From positions 1-45,289 of the forward strand of contig CAJUOV010000015.1 of assembly GCA_910588695.1 (NCBI GenBank): a stretch of DNA of 45,289 bases, given 5' to 3'. The notes under the pieces were generated by a model that was not told the DNA's origin, did no database searches, and was given only the letters and a program-made list of their open reading frames with translations. Below, one piece after another: positions 14,710-23,451 of this stretch. Every line of letters starts with the position of its first letter. Within the stretch, counting starts at the first letter, position 1. Source of the DNA: an uncultured Christensenellaceae bacterium. GTDB lineage: Bacteria > Bacillota > Clostridia > Christensenellales > Borkfalkiaceae. A program made the translations under genes and the position numbers.

Positions 14710-17669
14710 AACTTAAAAAAACAAGAGGGCTCGTTGCAACACTTCTCACGGCAATCGCATTGGCTTGCGCGTTCTGCGCATTCCTGTTTTTGCCGAAGAG
14801 CGTGGTTTTTGCCGAAGAACCTGAAACGGTTGCGTTTTCGGACGCGAAAGGAGTTGCCGCCAAGGTGGACAATACGTCAGGCGAGGCGATCGACTTCACC
14901 GTAACGGTTACCGACACTACAAACGATTCCAACGTGTGGACGGCAAATAACACGGGCTCCGTTCTTCTGCTCGGCGAGGATCAAACGCAGCCCGTTCGCT
15001 GGTCGCATCAGACGGTGCCCGCAGGATTCAAGGGAACAGTTTACGTGCCTCTGCGGCACGGGTACACCAATTGGAAATATGACGTTATGAATAAGGTGTT
15101 TGCAGGCGGAACGATCTGGCCCGCTGCGGCAACCGTCGAGTTCAGTTCCGATGCGTTTACGGATGTTACGCTTTTGAGCGAGTCGGACGCTACGACTTGC
15201 GAAGGGCGCACTTCCGTTTCTGCGGCAATGGTATCGGGAGAGGGCGTTTTTGCCGATGAAGTAGCTGCGCTCAATGCGCAGACGCCTGCGCAGATGGCGT
15301 ATATCGAGCAAACTTCTACTTGGGGTAAGACGATAGTGAAAGGGGTAAGCACTTCTACGGCGGATTCTTACGGTCTTGTCATGCGTGTAATCAATACGGG
15401 CTCCAAGCCTTATCCCCTGCAACTCACTGTGGGTTCGGAAAAGGTGGGTTCGAGCGATACATGGCTGGCTACGAAGAGCGCAACGCAATATGACGTTGAA
15501 AAGCTCTACATGACGTATGTCGGCAAGGACGGTACAACGCAAAAGGTAGGTAACTATTTCGGGGCTAACATCGAGGCGGAAGGCAAACGCGACGGCTATT
15601 TCTCCGTTCCCGCGCATGCGGACGGCGTGTTTATCATTCCTTGGACGGAAATGATGTTCGCCGGTATCGACTGCGGCAATTTTAACGGGGTTGCAGAATT
15701 TCGGGTTGTTCAGATGAACCTTATCGATTCAACGACCGCATACCATGACGGCGTTCTCGCATTGGGTAAAATCGGATTTTTGAAAGTCGACGGTTTTACC
15801 GAAATGGCTGATTTCAGAGAACACGACAGTTTCACTTTCGATAAGGTAAAGCGCGTTCTTATGAGCGAAAGCGCCCTTACGGCGACGGCGGCGACGGACA
15901 CGCAGGAGGACTGGTACACACTTTCTTCGGGCGGAAAGACGATTGAAAAGACGGCGACCGTCTACACGGGTCAAAAAATCGAAATCGTTCCCAAGGCTAA
16001 CTTCGTCATTAAAGGAGCTACGGTAAACGACGGCGCGCTTGAAAAGACGAACGGAAAATACATTTACACCGTTCCAGAAGAGGCGGCTGCTGCGCTTGCG
16101 CTCGTCGTTTCGGCAGAGCTTTTGCAACCGCACGGCGCCAAGTTTACAATCGACAGCTCCTTCGTAAGCGAGGGCGTCGTACCCGTATCTTCTATGCAGG
16201 CAATCGCAATCGACGTCAATAACACGACGGGCGGCGAGCTTACCTTTGAAATTACGCTCACCGACGCCGAATCGTACTCGTATTGGATTGCGTCCGAATA
16301 CGGCACGGTTGCGCTCATGAAAAGCGACGGTGAAACGATATATTCCGCGCCCGTCATTCCCGCAGGATTCGAAGGTTACGTGATTCTTGCCGTGTCTCCC
16401 GTGAACGCAGCTCTTACCAAGCACACGCACGTCAATCCAACCTTTACAAGTCCTACCGCCGATACTTTCGCGCAGAAAGTCTTACCCGACGTGTACTGCC
16501 GACTGCTTGACGGCTCCAATACGGAAATTACCGACGCGGCGGTTCTCAAAGATATTCAGGCGGTTGCTTCTTGGGATGACGTGCGCGAAAGCGCGTTGGG
16601 TACCGTAAAAGGTATGTTGAAAGATAACCAAACGACCCGCGCCGCGCTCGACGCTTACAACGAACAACAGAAAAAAGACATGGGGCTCATCACCTTTACG
16701 GAAGTAGCTCCCGCTTCCGCTCTCGCATACTTCAAGATCGACTTAAAGAGCTATCTGAACGAAGACGTATACACAGCGCAGAAAATGCCCGTTGCGCTCG
16801 TCATGCGCGCCGCCGTTACGGGTGCGAAGGATTGGTTTTATTTTCAGCCCCGTGTTATGGATAAAAAGGGTACAATGTACGAAATTCAGGGTAATCTCGC
16901 AGGCTGGTATATGTACGGCACAGACGGCGAGGTGAAGGATATTAATTTGACCACCAACAACCAATACATTACGGTGAAGGGGGACGGCGTTCTGGTGCTT
17001 CCACTTGCGACGCTCGCAAACTATCAGTCGGGCAGTAACGTCCGCGGACGCTGGGAAGAAGTTTGCGCATTTGAATCGTGGCTCCTTAACAGAGATTCTT
17101 TTAATAAGGAAACCATTCTCGCGCTCGGTCAATGGGGCATTCTTCTCGAAGACGGTACCGTTCAGAACCTGTTCGATTTCGGCGATTTGGAAAGCGAAAT
17201 CATGCGCAACGCGTATCTTAAAAATCACGTTCGGATATCTGCGGTTACTTCTACGACCGTTACCCTTACCGTCAACGAAAACGCGGAAGACCATACGGCA
17301 ATCATTACTCCGTCGGACATCGTTTACCTCGGCGACGCAATCGCAATCACGGCGGCGGAGGGGTATAAGGTTACCTATGTAACGGTTAACGGCGAATATC
17401 TGGAGTCGGTCGAGGGCAAATTTATATATACCGTAAAGGACACTTCGGCGCAAATCGTTATTGCGGCGGAAACGGAGAAAATTCCCGAACAGGGCGGGCA
17501 GACGCCGGGCGGCGATCCCGGCACGCTTCCGGATAAGCCGTCTACTGACGACAACAAGGACGGCGGCTGCGGTTCGGCAATCGGCATTCCCTCCGTTCTC
17601 GGTATGAGCGCGCTCCTTGTGGCAGGGCTTTTCCTCGTACTCCGCAAAAAGTCGGATAAGCGTAAATAA
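14706..17669 (+). CDS. Large surface protein with duplicated three-module architecture
   Basis: A 987-residue secreted protein: signal peptide (about 1-36), two copies of an A-B-C module series, a Pro/Gly linker (928-950) and a C-terminal GGCGSAIG motif, membrane span and KKSDKRK tail (953-987). A modules (41-117 and 478-563) share NNTxG, xLTDxxSxSxW and VIPAGFxG features. B modules (220-375 and 690-830) share LVMRxxxTGxK, DGVxxxP and LALGxxG. C modules (388-471 and 845-922) share TVNxxxLExxxGKxIYTV. No catalytic motif is recognised; glycan binding or scaffolding is the best guess from context. It follows the anchored BNR enzyme by a 4-base overlap. Confidence 0.75.
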   Translation: MKLKKTRGLVATLLTAIALACAFCAFLFLPKSVVFAEEPETVAFSDAKGVAAKVDNTSGEAIDFTVTVTDTTNDSNVWTANNTGSVLLLGEDQTQPVRWSHQTVPAGFKGTVYVPLRHGYTNWKYDVMNKVFAGGTIWPAAATVEFSSDAFTDVTLLSESDATTCEGRTSVSAAMVSGEGVFADEVAALNAQTPAQMAYIEQTSTWGKTIVKGVSTSTADSYGLVMRVINTGSKPYPLQLTVGSEKVGSSDTWLATKSATQYDVEKLYMTYVGKDGTTQKVGNYFGANIEAEGKRDGYFSVPAHADGVFIIPWTEMMFAGIDCGNFNGVAEFRVVQMNLIDSTTAYHDGVLALGKIGFLKVDGFTEMADFREHDSFTFDKVKRVLMSESALTATAATDTQEDWYTLSSGGKTIEKTATVYTGQKIEIVPKANFVIKGATVNDGALEKTNGKYIYTVPEEAAAALALVVSAELLQPHGAKFTIDSSFVSEGVVPVSSMQAIAIDVNNTTGGELTFEITLTDAESYSYWIASEYGTVALMKSDGETIYSAPVIPAGFEGYVILAVSPVNAALTKHTHVNPTFTSPTADTFAQKVLPDVYCRLLDGSNTEITDAAVLKDIQAVASWDDVRESALGTVKGMLKDNQTTRAALDAYNEQQKKDMGLITFTEVAPASALAYFKIDLKSYLNEDVYTAQKMPVALVMRAAVTGAKDWFYFQPRVMDKKGTMYEIQGNLAGWYMYGTDGEVKDINLTTNNQYITVKGDGVLVLPLATLANYQSGSNVRGRWEEVCAFESWLLNRDSFNKETILALGQWGILLEDGTVQNLFDFGDLESEIMRNAYLKNHVRISAVTSTTVTLTVNENAEDHTAIITPSDIVYLGDAIAITAAEGYKVTYVTVNGEYLESVEGKFIYTVKDTSAQIVIAAETEKIPEQGGQTPGGDPGTLPDKPSTDDNKDGGCGSAIGIPSVLGMSALLVAGLFLVLRKKSDKRK

Positions 17670-17683
17670 TTAAGGCAGTAGTT

Positions 17684-17708
17684 CGGGAGGACGGTGTTCG
17701 TCCTCCCG
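17684..17708 (+). other. Intercistronic hairpin without T tract
   Basis: A perfect 10-bp GC-rich stem (17684-17693 with 17699-17708, loop gtgtt) between the surface-protein and cytosolic BNR genes, followed by taaatataagg. Lacking a U run it is unlikely to terminate fully; it could stabilise the upstream mRNA segment or mark a processing site. Confidence 0.7.
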
Positions 17709-17724
17709 TAAATATAAGGTTATT

Positions 17725-18762
17725 ATGAAAAAAGTTTCCATGATTCATTACAATACGTTGAGCTGCGAGCCTGTGCTCCGTAAGGCGCCCGACGGGAGCT
17801 TTGTGGTATTGTGCCAATGTGACGGACTTGGCGAGCCCGCGCCGCAAAACCGCGTCTACGTATTCCGCAGCACGGACGGCGGAGAAAGCTGGGATAACGT
17901 CAATATGTGGCGCAAGGGAAGGCTTGTTGTTCCCGACGACGGCAGAGCCGTATATCAGACGGAAATGTTCGTCCTTGACGGACGCATGACCGCTTTTCTG
18001 ACCATTCACAACGGCGCTTTTCTCGACTGGGACTGTCGTCTGCTGCACAGCGACGACAGCGGCTTGACATGGTACGACGGAGGTAAAAATCCGTGGTTCG
18101 ACGGTTTCGTATTCATGCGCGGCGCGCTCACTCTCAAAAACGGACACATTGCGATCTGTTATCAGCATTATCCCGTTACGCGGGAAGAGAATGAAGCGCT
18201 TAAAAGTGCGGAGGGAAAGAAGCGTTGGCTCATGTCCTCTGACGTGGAATATCTGGAATGCGGCGTTGTTTTATCGGAAGACGGCGGTAAAACTTATGAA
18301 AAACGTCCACCCGTAAAAATCCCGCTGCAATCGGGAGGCAAGCGAAATTGGATCTGGGGAGAGCCGACGGTAGCGCAGCTCTCCGACGGGCGGCTTTGTA
18401 TGCTCGTGCGTATGGACGGCGCGGGGCGGCTTTATAAGTGTTGTTCCTCCGACGAAGGCAGAACGTGGAGCGAGCCCGAACTTACCGATATTCCCAATCC
18501 CGACAACAAACCCAAGTTGTTGCAGCATTCGGACGGGCGGATTTTTCTCATTAATACGCCCGACGAGCGGCACGGACACAGGTATCCGCTCGAACTTTGG
18601 GTGAGCCGCGACGATATGCGTTCCTGGAAAAGACAGGAAACGCTCATGGGCGATACGGGTTACTATTCGTATGCCGACGGCTTTATCGACGAGGAAAAGA
18701 GGAAACTTTACTGCGTGTTTGAAAACAGGCATGATATTTTCTTTGCGGAAGTCGATATCTGA
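17725..18762 (+). CDS. Cytosolic BNR-repeat (sialidase-fold) glycosidase-like protein
   Basis: A 345-residue protein without signal peptide. Asp-box-like repeats are at RSTDGGESW, HSDDSGLTW, LSEDGGKTY and SSDEGRTW, and WGEPTVAQLSDGRLCMLVR provides the Glu-bearing strand seen in BNR_2 enzymes. As in the anchored homologue, no RIP arginine motif is seen at the N-terminus (CEPVLRKAPDGSF). Its position inside the uptake operon suggests it removes a terminal residue from imported oligosaccharides. It may be a GH33-like enzyme of altered specificity or another BNR hydrolase or lyase. Ribosome site AAGGTT. Confidence 0.82.
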   Translation: MKKVSMIHYNTLSCEPVLRKAPDGSFVVLCQCDGLGEPAPQNRVYVFRSTDGGESWDNVNMWRKGRLVVPDDGRAVYQTEMFVLDGRMTAFLTIHNGAFLDWDCRLLHSDDSGLTWYDGGKNPWFDGFVFMRGALTLKNGHIAICYQHYPVTREENEALKSAEGKKRWLMSSDVEYLECGVVLSEDGGKTYEKRPPVKIPLQSGGKRNWIWGEPTVAQLSDGRLCMLVRMDGAGRLYKCCSSDEGRTWSEPELTDIPNPDNKPKLLQHSDGRIFLINTPDERHGHRYPLELWVSRDDMRSWKRQETLMGDTGYYSYADGFIDEEKRKLYCVFENRHDIFFAEVDI

Positions 18763-18763
18763 T

Positions 18764-19741
18764 ATGGATTTACTGATAGACGTCGGAAGTACGAATATAA
18801 AATTTCAATGCAACGGAGAGGCGGGTAGCATTCCGTTTCCCGCGCCCAAGCGGTGTGACGGGCTCTTTTACGAAGTAGACAGGGAAAAACTATTCGCTGA
18901 GGTTGAACAAATCGTAGAGCGGTTCTGTGCCGAGCGGGTATTTTTTTCCGTGCAGATGCACGGCTATCTGTTGGCGCGGGGCGGGCGGTTTGTTACCGAT
19001 TACGTTTCGTGGCGGGATAAGCGCGGCGAAGGGCAAACTCCCGCCTTTTCGCTTACACCCGAATACGGCGTGCATATAAAGCCTAACCTGCCGAGGCTGT
19101 CGTTGCAAACATATAAAGAGACGGCGGACGAGTTTTTTACGCTCGGTTCGTATCTTGTTTACAGGCTGACGGGAGTAAACGCTTCGCATATTACCGATCT
19201 TGCGCCGAGCGGCTTTTATAACACGGCAACACGCTGTGCGGACGATGCGGATTACAAACTTCCCCGCGCGCATTACGAGGTGCAAAAAATAGGGGACTAC
19301 AAAAGCAGCTCCGTTTATTCACCCGTCGGCGACCAGCAAGCCGCCGTATTCGGGGCGTGGAAAGAAAACTGTTATATTCTCAATCTCGGTACAGCGGGGC
19401 AGATGTGTACGGTTTCCGAAGATTTTGTTTCGGGTGCGTTTGAATCCCGTCCCTATTTCGGCGGCAAGACTTTGTGTACGGTTACCGGTATTGCGGGCGG
19501 TGCGGCGATCGGCGACTTTGCGGGAAGAGCAAGGGAACTGGAAAAATTTTTATATGCCGAGTACCGCTCTGCGGCGGATAAACTGCCCGAGCGGGATTAT
19601 ATTATCGTATGCGGCGGCGTCGCGCGTTATCATGAAGAACTCCTCGCCGGGGTGCTCAAGCGGATGAACCTGCCCTATGAATTTTATAAAGAAAGCGACG
19701 CGCTGTGCGGGCTTCAAAAAATTGCAGAGAGGACAAAATGA
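18764..19741 (+). CDS. Short FGGY-family carbohydrate kinase
   Basis: A 325-residue kinase of the FGGY/ASKHA fold: N-terminal phosphate loop LLIDVGSTNIKF, DYVSWRDKR, ITDLAPSGFYN, adenosine-side VGDQQAAVFGAW and LNLGTAGQM, and IIVCGGVARYHEELL near the C-terminus. FGGY kinases are usually 450-520 residues, so this is a compact version, possibly of the sedoheptulokinase-like side of the family. The frame reads back to 18671, but the ATG at 18764, one base after the BNR stop, starts exactly at the conserved domain. It probably phosphorylates the sugar released in the cytosol, ahead of the aldolase next door. Confidence 0.8.
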   Translation: MDLLIDVGSTNIKFQCNGEAGSIPFPAPKRCDGLFYEVDREKLFAEVEQIVERFCAERVFFSVQMHGYLLARGGRFVTDYVSWRDKRGEGQTPAFSLTPEYGVHIKPNLPRLSLQTYKETADEFFTLGSYLVYRLTGVNASHITDLAPSGFYNTATRCADDADYKLPRAHYEVQKIGDYKSSSVYSPVGDQQAAVFGAWKENCYILNLGTAGQMCTVSEDFVSGAFESRPYFGGKTLCTVTGIAGGAAIGDFAGRARELEKFLYAEYRSAADKLPERDYIIVCGGVARYHEELLAGVLKRMNLPYEFYKESDALCGLQKIAERTK

Positions 19742-20472
19742 GAAAAAAAGGTATGATGATTTCGGAAATTCCGTTTGCGAATTTCCCCGTTTTAATGAAG
19801 AATGCAGGGCTCGATTATTTCATTATCGATTGCGAGCACGGAGGATTCGATTATAAAGATGTTTCGCTCATAATTATGAACGCGAAATTGTCCGGGATCG
19901 ACTGTATCGTCCGTCTTGCCGACAATTCACGCAAGGACATTACAAAATTTATGGATATGGGCGCGGCGGGCTTGCTCCTGCCCATGACGAATTGTGCGGA
20001 AGATATTGCTAAGGTCGTGCGCTATGCGAAGTATGCGCCCCTCGGTATGCGCGGTATTTCCACTACGCGTGCGCATACTTGTTACGCGCCTCCGCCCCTT
20101 GCCGAATATATGCAGTCGGCAAATGCGAACACGCGCGTATACGCGCAGATCGAAACGCGTGAAGGACTGAAAAATCTCGACGGAATTTTGTCGACGGAGG
20201 GGGTTTACGGGTGCTTTTTCGGACCTAACGATTTTACCGCCGATTGCGGTCATGCGGGAAAAGTCGATTCGGAAGAGGTGCTCTCCGTCGCGTCTGAAAT
20301 CGCGCGCGTCGCTTCTGCGTCGGGTAAGAGTTGCGGTGTAATAACGGGTAATCGTACCCTCTTGCGCCATGCGAAAAAAGAGGGCTTTACCGAGTTCTGC
20401 GTAGGGAGCGAACTTTCCGCGTTCGCCCGTGCGGCGCAGGACATAGCGGAGCAAATTGCCTCCGACAATTGA
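19738..20472 (+). CDS. HpcH/HpaI-family class II aldolase
   Basis: A 244-residue pyruvate-type metal-dependent aldolase. It has the acid/base region IDCEHGGFD (Asp31, Glu33, His34), metal ligands in AQIET (Glu139) and FGPNDFT (Asp165), and the conserved KYAPLGMRGIS loop. Relatives cleave 2-keto-3-deoxy acids such as 2-dehydro-3-deoxygalactarate, 2-keto-3-deoxyrhamnonate or 4-hydroxy-2-oxoheptanedioate to pyruvate and an aldehyde. Start ATG at 19738 overlaps the kinase stop (ATGA) and follows GAGAGGA. Adjacent to a kinase, it points to catabolism of a deoxy or acidic sugar. Confidence 0.88.
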   Translation: MRKKGMMISEIPFANFPVLMKNAGLDYFIIDCEHGGFDYKDVSLIIMNAKLSGIDCIVRLADNSRKDITKFMDMGAAGLLLPMTNCAEDIAKVVRYAKYAPLGMRGISTTRAHTCYAPPPLAEYMQSANANTRVYAQIETREGLKNLDGILSTEGVYGCFFGPNDFTADCGHAGKVDSEEVLSVASEIARVASASGKSCGVITGNRTLLRHAKKEGFTEFCVGSELSAFARAAQDIAEQIASDN

Positions 20473-20480
20473 GGAGAAAT

Positions 20481-23348
20481 ATGATTAAAGATTTAAGCGA
20501 ACAGCTTTGCTCTTTCGGATTGTGCGAGCCGCGTTGCTATTATGTGCCTTTCGGAACGGGACAGCACGCGGAAAGGCGGGAGGAAAGCGAATGTTTTTTG
20601 TCGCTCAACGGCGAATGGTCGTTTCAGGCTTATGATAAGATTTCGGATATCCCCGAAGATTTTTGCTCCGCCTCTCTTTCCGATACCGTTCCCGTGCCCT
20701 CGTGTTTACAGTATCACGGTTACGATTATTTTCAGTATACCAACGTGCGCTATCCTTTTCCGTATGACCCGCCGCACGTGCCCGTGCAAAATCCCGCCTA
20801 CCATTACAGCCGAACTTTTTGTTTGAAACAGACAAAAAAAACCTATCTTCTGTTCGAGGGAGTGGACAGCTGTTTTTATGTGTATGTAAACGGTAAATAC
20901 GTCGGGTTTTCGCAGATTTCCCACAAGACGAGCGAGTTCGATATTTCGGATTTTGTGATGGAGGGAGAGAACCGTCTCGACGTTGTCGTGCAGAAATGGT
21001 GTGCGGGGAGTTATCTCGAAGACCAAGATAAGTGGCGTTTTACGGGTATCTTCCGCGACGTATATCTTTTGTCGCGCCCCGAAGGGCATGTTGTCGATTA
21101 TAAAATTCAAACGGAGATTTCGGGCGCGGATGCTGAAGTTTGTTTTATCTACCGCAAGGGCGGGGAGGCGGTCGTCCGCTTCTGCGGACGGGAGTGCGCC
21201 GTCCGCGAAGGCGATACTGCGCGCTTTTCCGTTTGCAATGCAAAGTTATGGAGCGCAGAGACGCCCGATCTTTACGAAATGGAAATCGAGTGTCGCGGCG
21301 AAAAGATTTTGGAAGAGGTGGGGATTTGTAACGTACGCGTGGAAAAACGCAGGTTTCTGTTCAACGGCAAGGCGATAAAGTTGCGCGGCGTCAATCGCCA
21401 CGACTTCCGTCCCGATACGGGCGCGGCGGTATCATATGAAGATATGGAAAGCGATATTCGCCTCATGAAGCAGCTAAACGTGAACGCCGTGCGTACCTCT
21501 CATTATCCAGCTGCGCCTGAGTTCTATAAACTTTGCGACCGTTACGGGCTGTACGTCGTCGCCGAATCGGACGTGGAATCGCACGGGGTAACGCTTTTAG
21601 GCGAGCCTTACGCTCGCCTGACGCCCAACGAAAGGTATGCGCTGATTGCCGAGGACGAACGCTTTTCGGATGCAATCGTCGAACGGCAGATCGTGAACGT
21701 CGAGCGGGAGAAGAACCGTCCGTCCGTCGTCATGTGGTCGATGGGTAACGAGTCGGGGTTCGGGGAAAATTTTAAGCGGGCGAGTGCGGAAATCAGAAAG
21801 CGGGATACAAGACCTATCCACTACGAGGCGCTGTGGTATCTCGACCGTCCCGCGCGGGACGGCGATTATTATTCGGACGTCGTAGACGTTGCAAGCCGCA
21901 TGTATCCGACTGTCGAATGGATGCGCGACGAGTACCTGCCCGACCCGCGCGAAGAGCGTCCGCTCTTTCTGTGCGAGTACTGTCATGCGATGGGCAACGG
22001 TCCGGGCGATTTCGGCGACTATTGGGCGCTCATGGAATCGGATGAAAGTTTTATGGGCGGCTGCGTATGGGAATGGGCGGATCACGGCGTGCGCTTAAAC
22101 GGCGGGGCTTACCGCTATGGCGGGGATTTCGGCGAACGGCACCACGACGGAAATTTTTGCATCGACGGAATTGTCGCGCCCGACCGCTCGCTTAAAAGCG
22201 GCAGTCTTGAAATGAAAAAAATTTATCAGCCGCTTGAAATAACCCTCACGGAAAAGGGCGTAAAAGCGTTCAATAAAAACTACTTCGCGTCTATTCGCGG
22301 CAGGCTTGTCTTTACCCATAAGGAATACGGCAGAGCGGTGGGTGAAGAGGAAAGGACAGTGGTCATCGAACCGCGGCAAAGTATCGAAGTACCGTGCAAA
22401 AGGGCGCAGATGCTCCTTGTTCGCTTTTATTCCTTGGAAGAGCGCTGCGGCGTTCCCGCGGAACATGAGGTTGCGGCGGAGAGTTTTTTTCGGGAGTGCT
22501 ATAGGTCAGCGCCTGTTCGGGGCGGTGCGGAAATCAGTCGCTCGGGCGATAATCTGCGCATATGCGCAGGAAAGACGAATTATCTGTTCGACGGGAGTAC
22601 GGGTACGCTTCAACCGTTTGTCGGAGATAAGCCGCTCGGAAGTCTTACGCTGAGCTGCTGGCGCGCGCCCACGGATAACGACAGAAAGGTTGCTGTCAAA
22701 TGGCGGCGCGTTGCTTTGGAAGAGAGTATAAACGAAATTCGCGCTGTTTCGGCAGAAGGGGATATTGTTACGGTAGAAGGACAGTTTGTTACGGAAGGCT
22801 TTTTACCGCTCGTTGGGTATCGGCTAAAATATCTGTTCGGCGCGGAGGGCTTTACCGTTTCGGCAGAGTTCGGATACGCCGACTATTTTGAATACCTTCC
22901 CCGATTCGGGTTGGAATTCGAACTTCCCGAAGCGTTTCGGAATCTGAAATATTGCGCTTACGGTCCGCAGGAAAGTTATTGCGATAAGCGGCTCGCGGCA
23001 TATAAAGACGTGTTTTACTCCCGCGTTTCAGACGAATACGCGCACTATATCAAACCGCAGGAATCGGGCAGTCATTATTCTCCGGATTTTGCGGAGATTA
23101 CGGACGGCGCGGTTTCCGTCCGTGCAGAGGGTATGCAGTCCTTTTCGGCAATCGGATATTCCGCGCGCGCATTGAGCGCCGCCCGCCATGATGACGAACT
23201 TCCCGCGTCTGACAAGACATATTTTTCGCTCGATTTTGCGATGAGCGGAATAGGCTCCAATTCGTGCGGTCCAGTGCTCGCCGAACGCTTCCGCGTTCCT
23301 AAAAAAGGGAGCGGGCAAATTACCGTCCGTATTTTGAAGGTTCGTTGA
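20481..23348 (+). CDS. Glycoside hydrolase family 2 beta-galactosidase-like enzyme
   Basis: A 955-residue LacZ-type GH2 enzyme without signal peptide, therefore cytosolic. N-terminal sugar-binding and immunoglobulin-like domains precede the TIM barrel (GVNRHDFRPDTG onward). Acid/base Glu424 is in WSMGNESGFG and nucleophile Glu499 in FLCEYCHAMGN, and a Bgal_small_N-type C-terminal domain is present (WRAPTDNDR). The full domain set and catalytic pair predict beta-galactosidase activity. Start ATG at 20481 follows GAGGAG; an upstream TTG at 20469 overlaps the aldolase stop and is rejected. Last gene of the operon; no clear terminator is seen after it. Confidence 0.93.
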   Translation: MIKDLSEQLCSFGLCEPRCYYVPFGTGQHAERREESECFLSLNGEWSFQAYDKISDIPEDFCSASLSDTVPVPSCLQYHGYDYFQYTNVRYPFPYDPPHVPVQNPAYHYSRTFCLKQTKKTYLLFEGVDSCFYVYVNGKYVGFSQISHKTSEFDISDFVMEGENRLDVVVQKWCAGSYLEDQDKWRFTGIFRDVYLLSRPEGHVVDYKIQTEISGADAEVCFIYRKGGEAVVRFCGRECAVREGDTARFSVCNAKLWSAETPDLYEMEIECRGEKILEEVGICNVRVEKRRFLFNGKAIKLRGVNRHDFRPDTGAAVSYEDMESDIRLMKQLNVNAVRTSHYPAAPEFYKLCDRYGLYVVAESDVESHGVTLLGEPYARLTPNERYALIAEDERFSDAIVERQIVNVEREKNRPSVVMWSMGNESGFGENFKRASAEIRKRDTRPIHYEALWYLDRPARDGDYYSDVVDVASRMYPTVEWMRDEYLPDPREERPLFLCEYCHAMGNGPGDFGDYWALMESDESFMGGCVWEWADHGVRLNGGAYRYGGDFGERHHDGNFCIDGIVAPDRSLKSGSLEMKKIYQPLEITLTEKGVKAFNKNYFASIRGRLVFTHKEYGRAVGEEERTVVIEPRQSIEVPCKRAQMLLVRFYSLEERCGVPAEHEVAAESFFRECYRSAPVRGGAEISRSGDNLRICAGKTNYLFDGSTGTLQPFVGDKPLGSLTLSCWRAPTDNDRKVAVKWRRVALEESINEIRAVSAEGDIVTVEGQFVTEGFLPLVGYRLKYLFGAEGFTVSAEFGYADYFEYLPRFGLEFELPEAFRNLKYCAYGPQESYCDKRLAAYKDVFYSRVSDEYAHYIKPQESGSHYSPDFAEITDGAVSVRAEGMQSFSAIGYSARALSAARHDDELPASDKTYFSLDFAMSGIGSNSCGPVLAERFRVPKKGSGQITVRILKVR

Positions 23349-23388
23349 GAGATTTTGAGCATAATCTTGAAATGCCTTTGTCAAACGC

Positions 23389-23417
23389 TTGTATAGCTCC
23401 CTTGATTTTGATATAAT
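23389..23417 (+). promoter_or_regulatory. Promoter of isochorismatase-like gene
   Basis: -35 TTGTAT (23389-23394), 17-bp spacer, extended -10 TGaTATAAT (hexamer 23412-23417). Confidence 0.75.
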
Positions 23418-23451
23418 ATTTTATTATAAAGTTATTTGAGATGGCTTGGAA

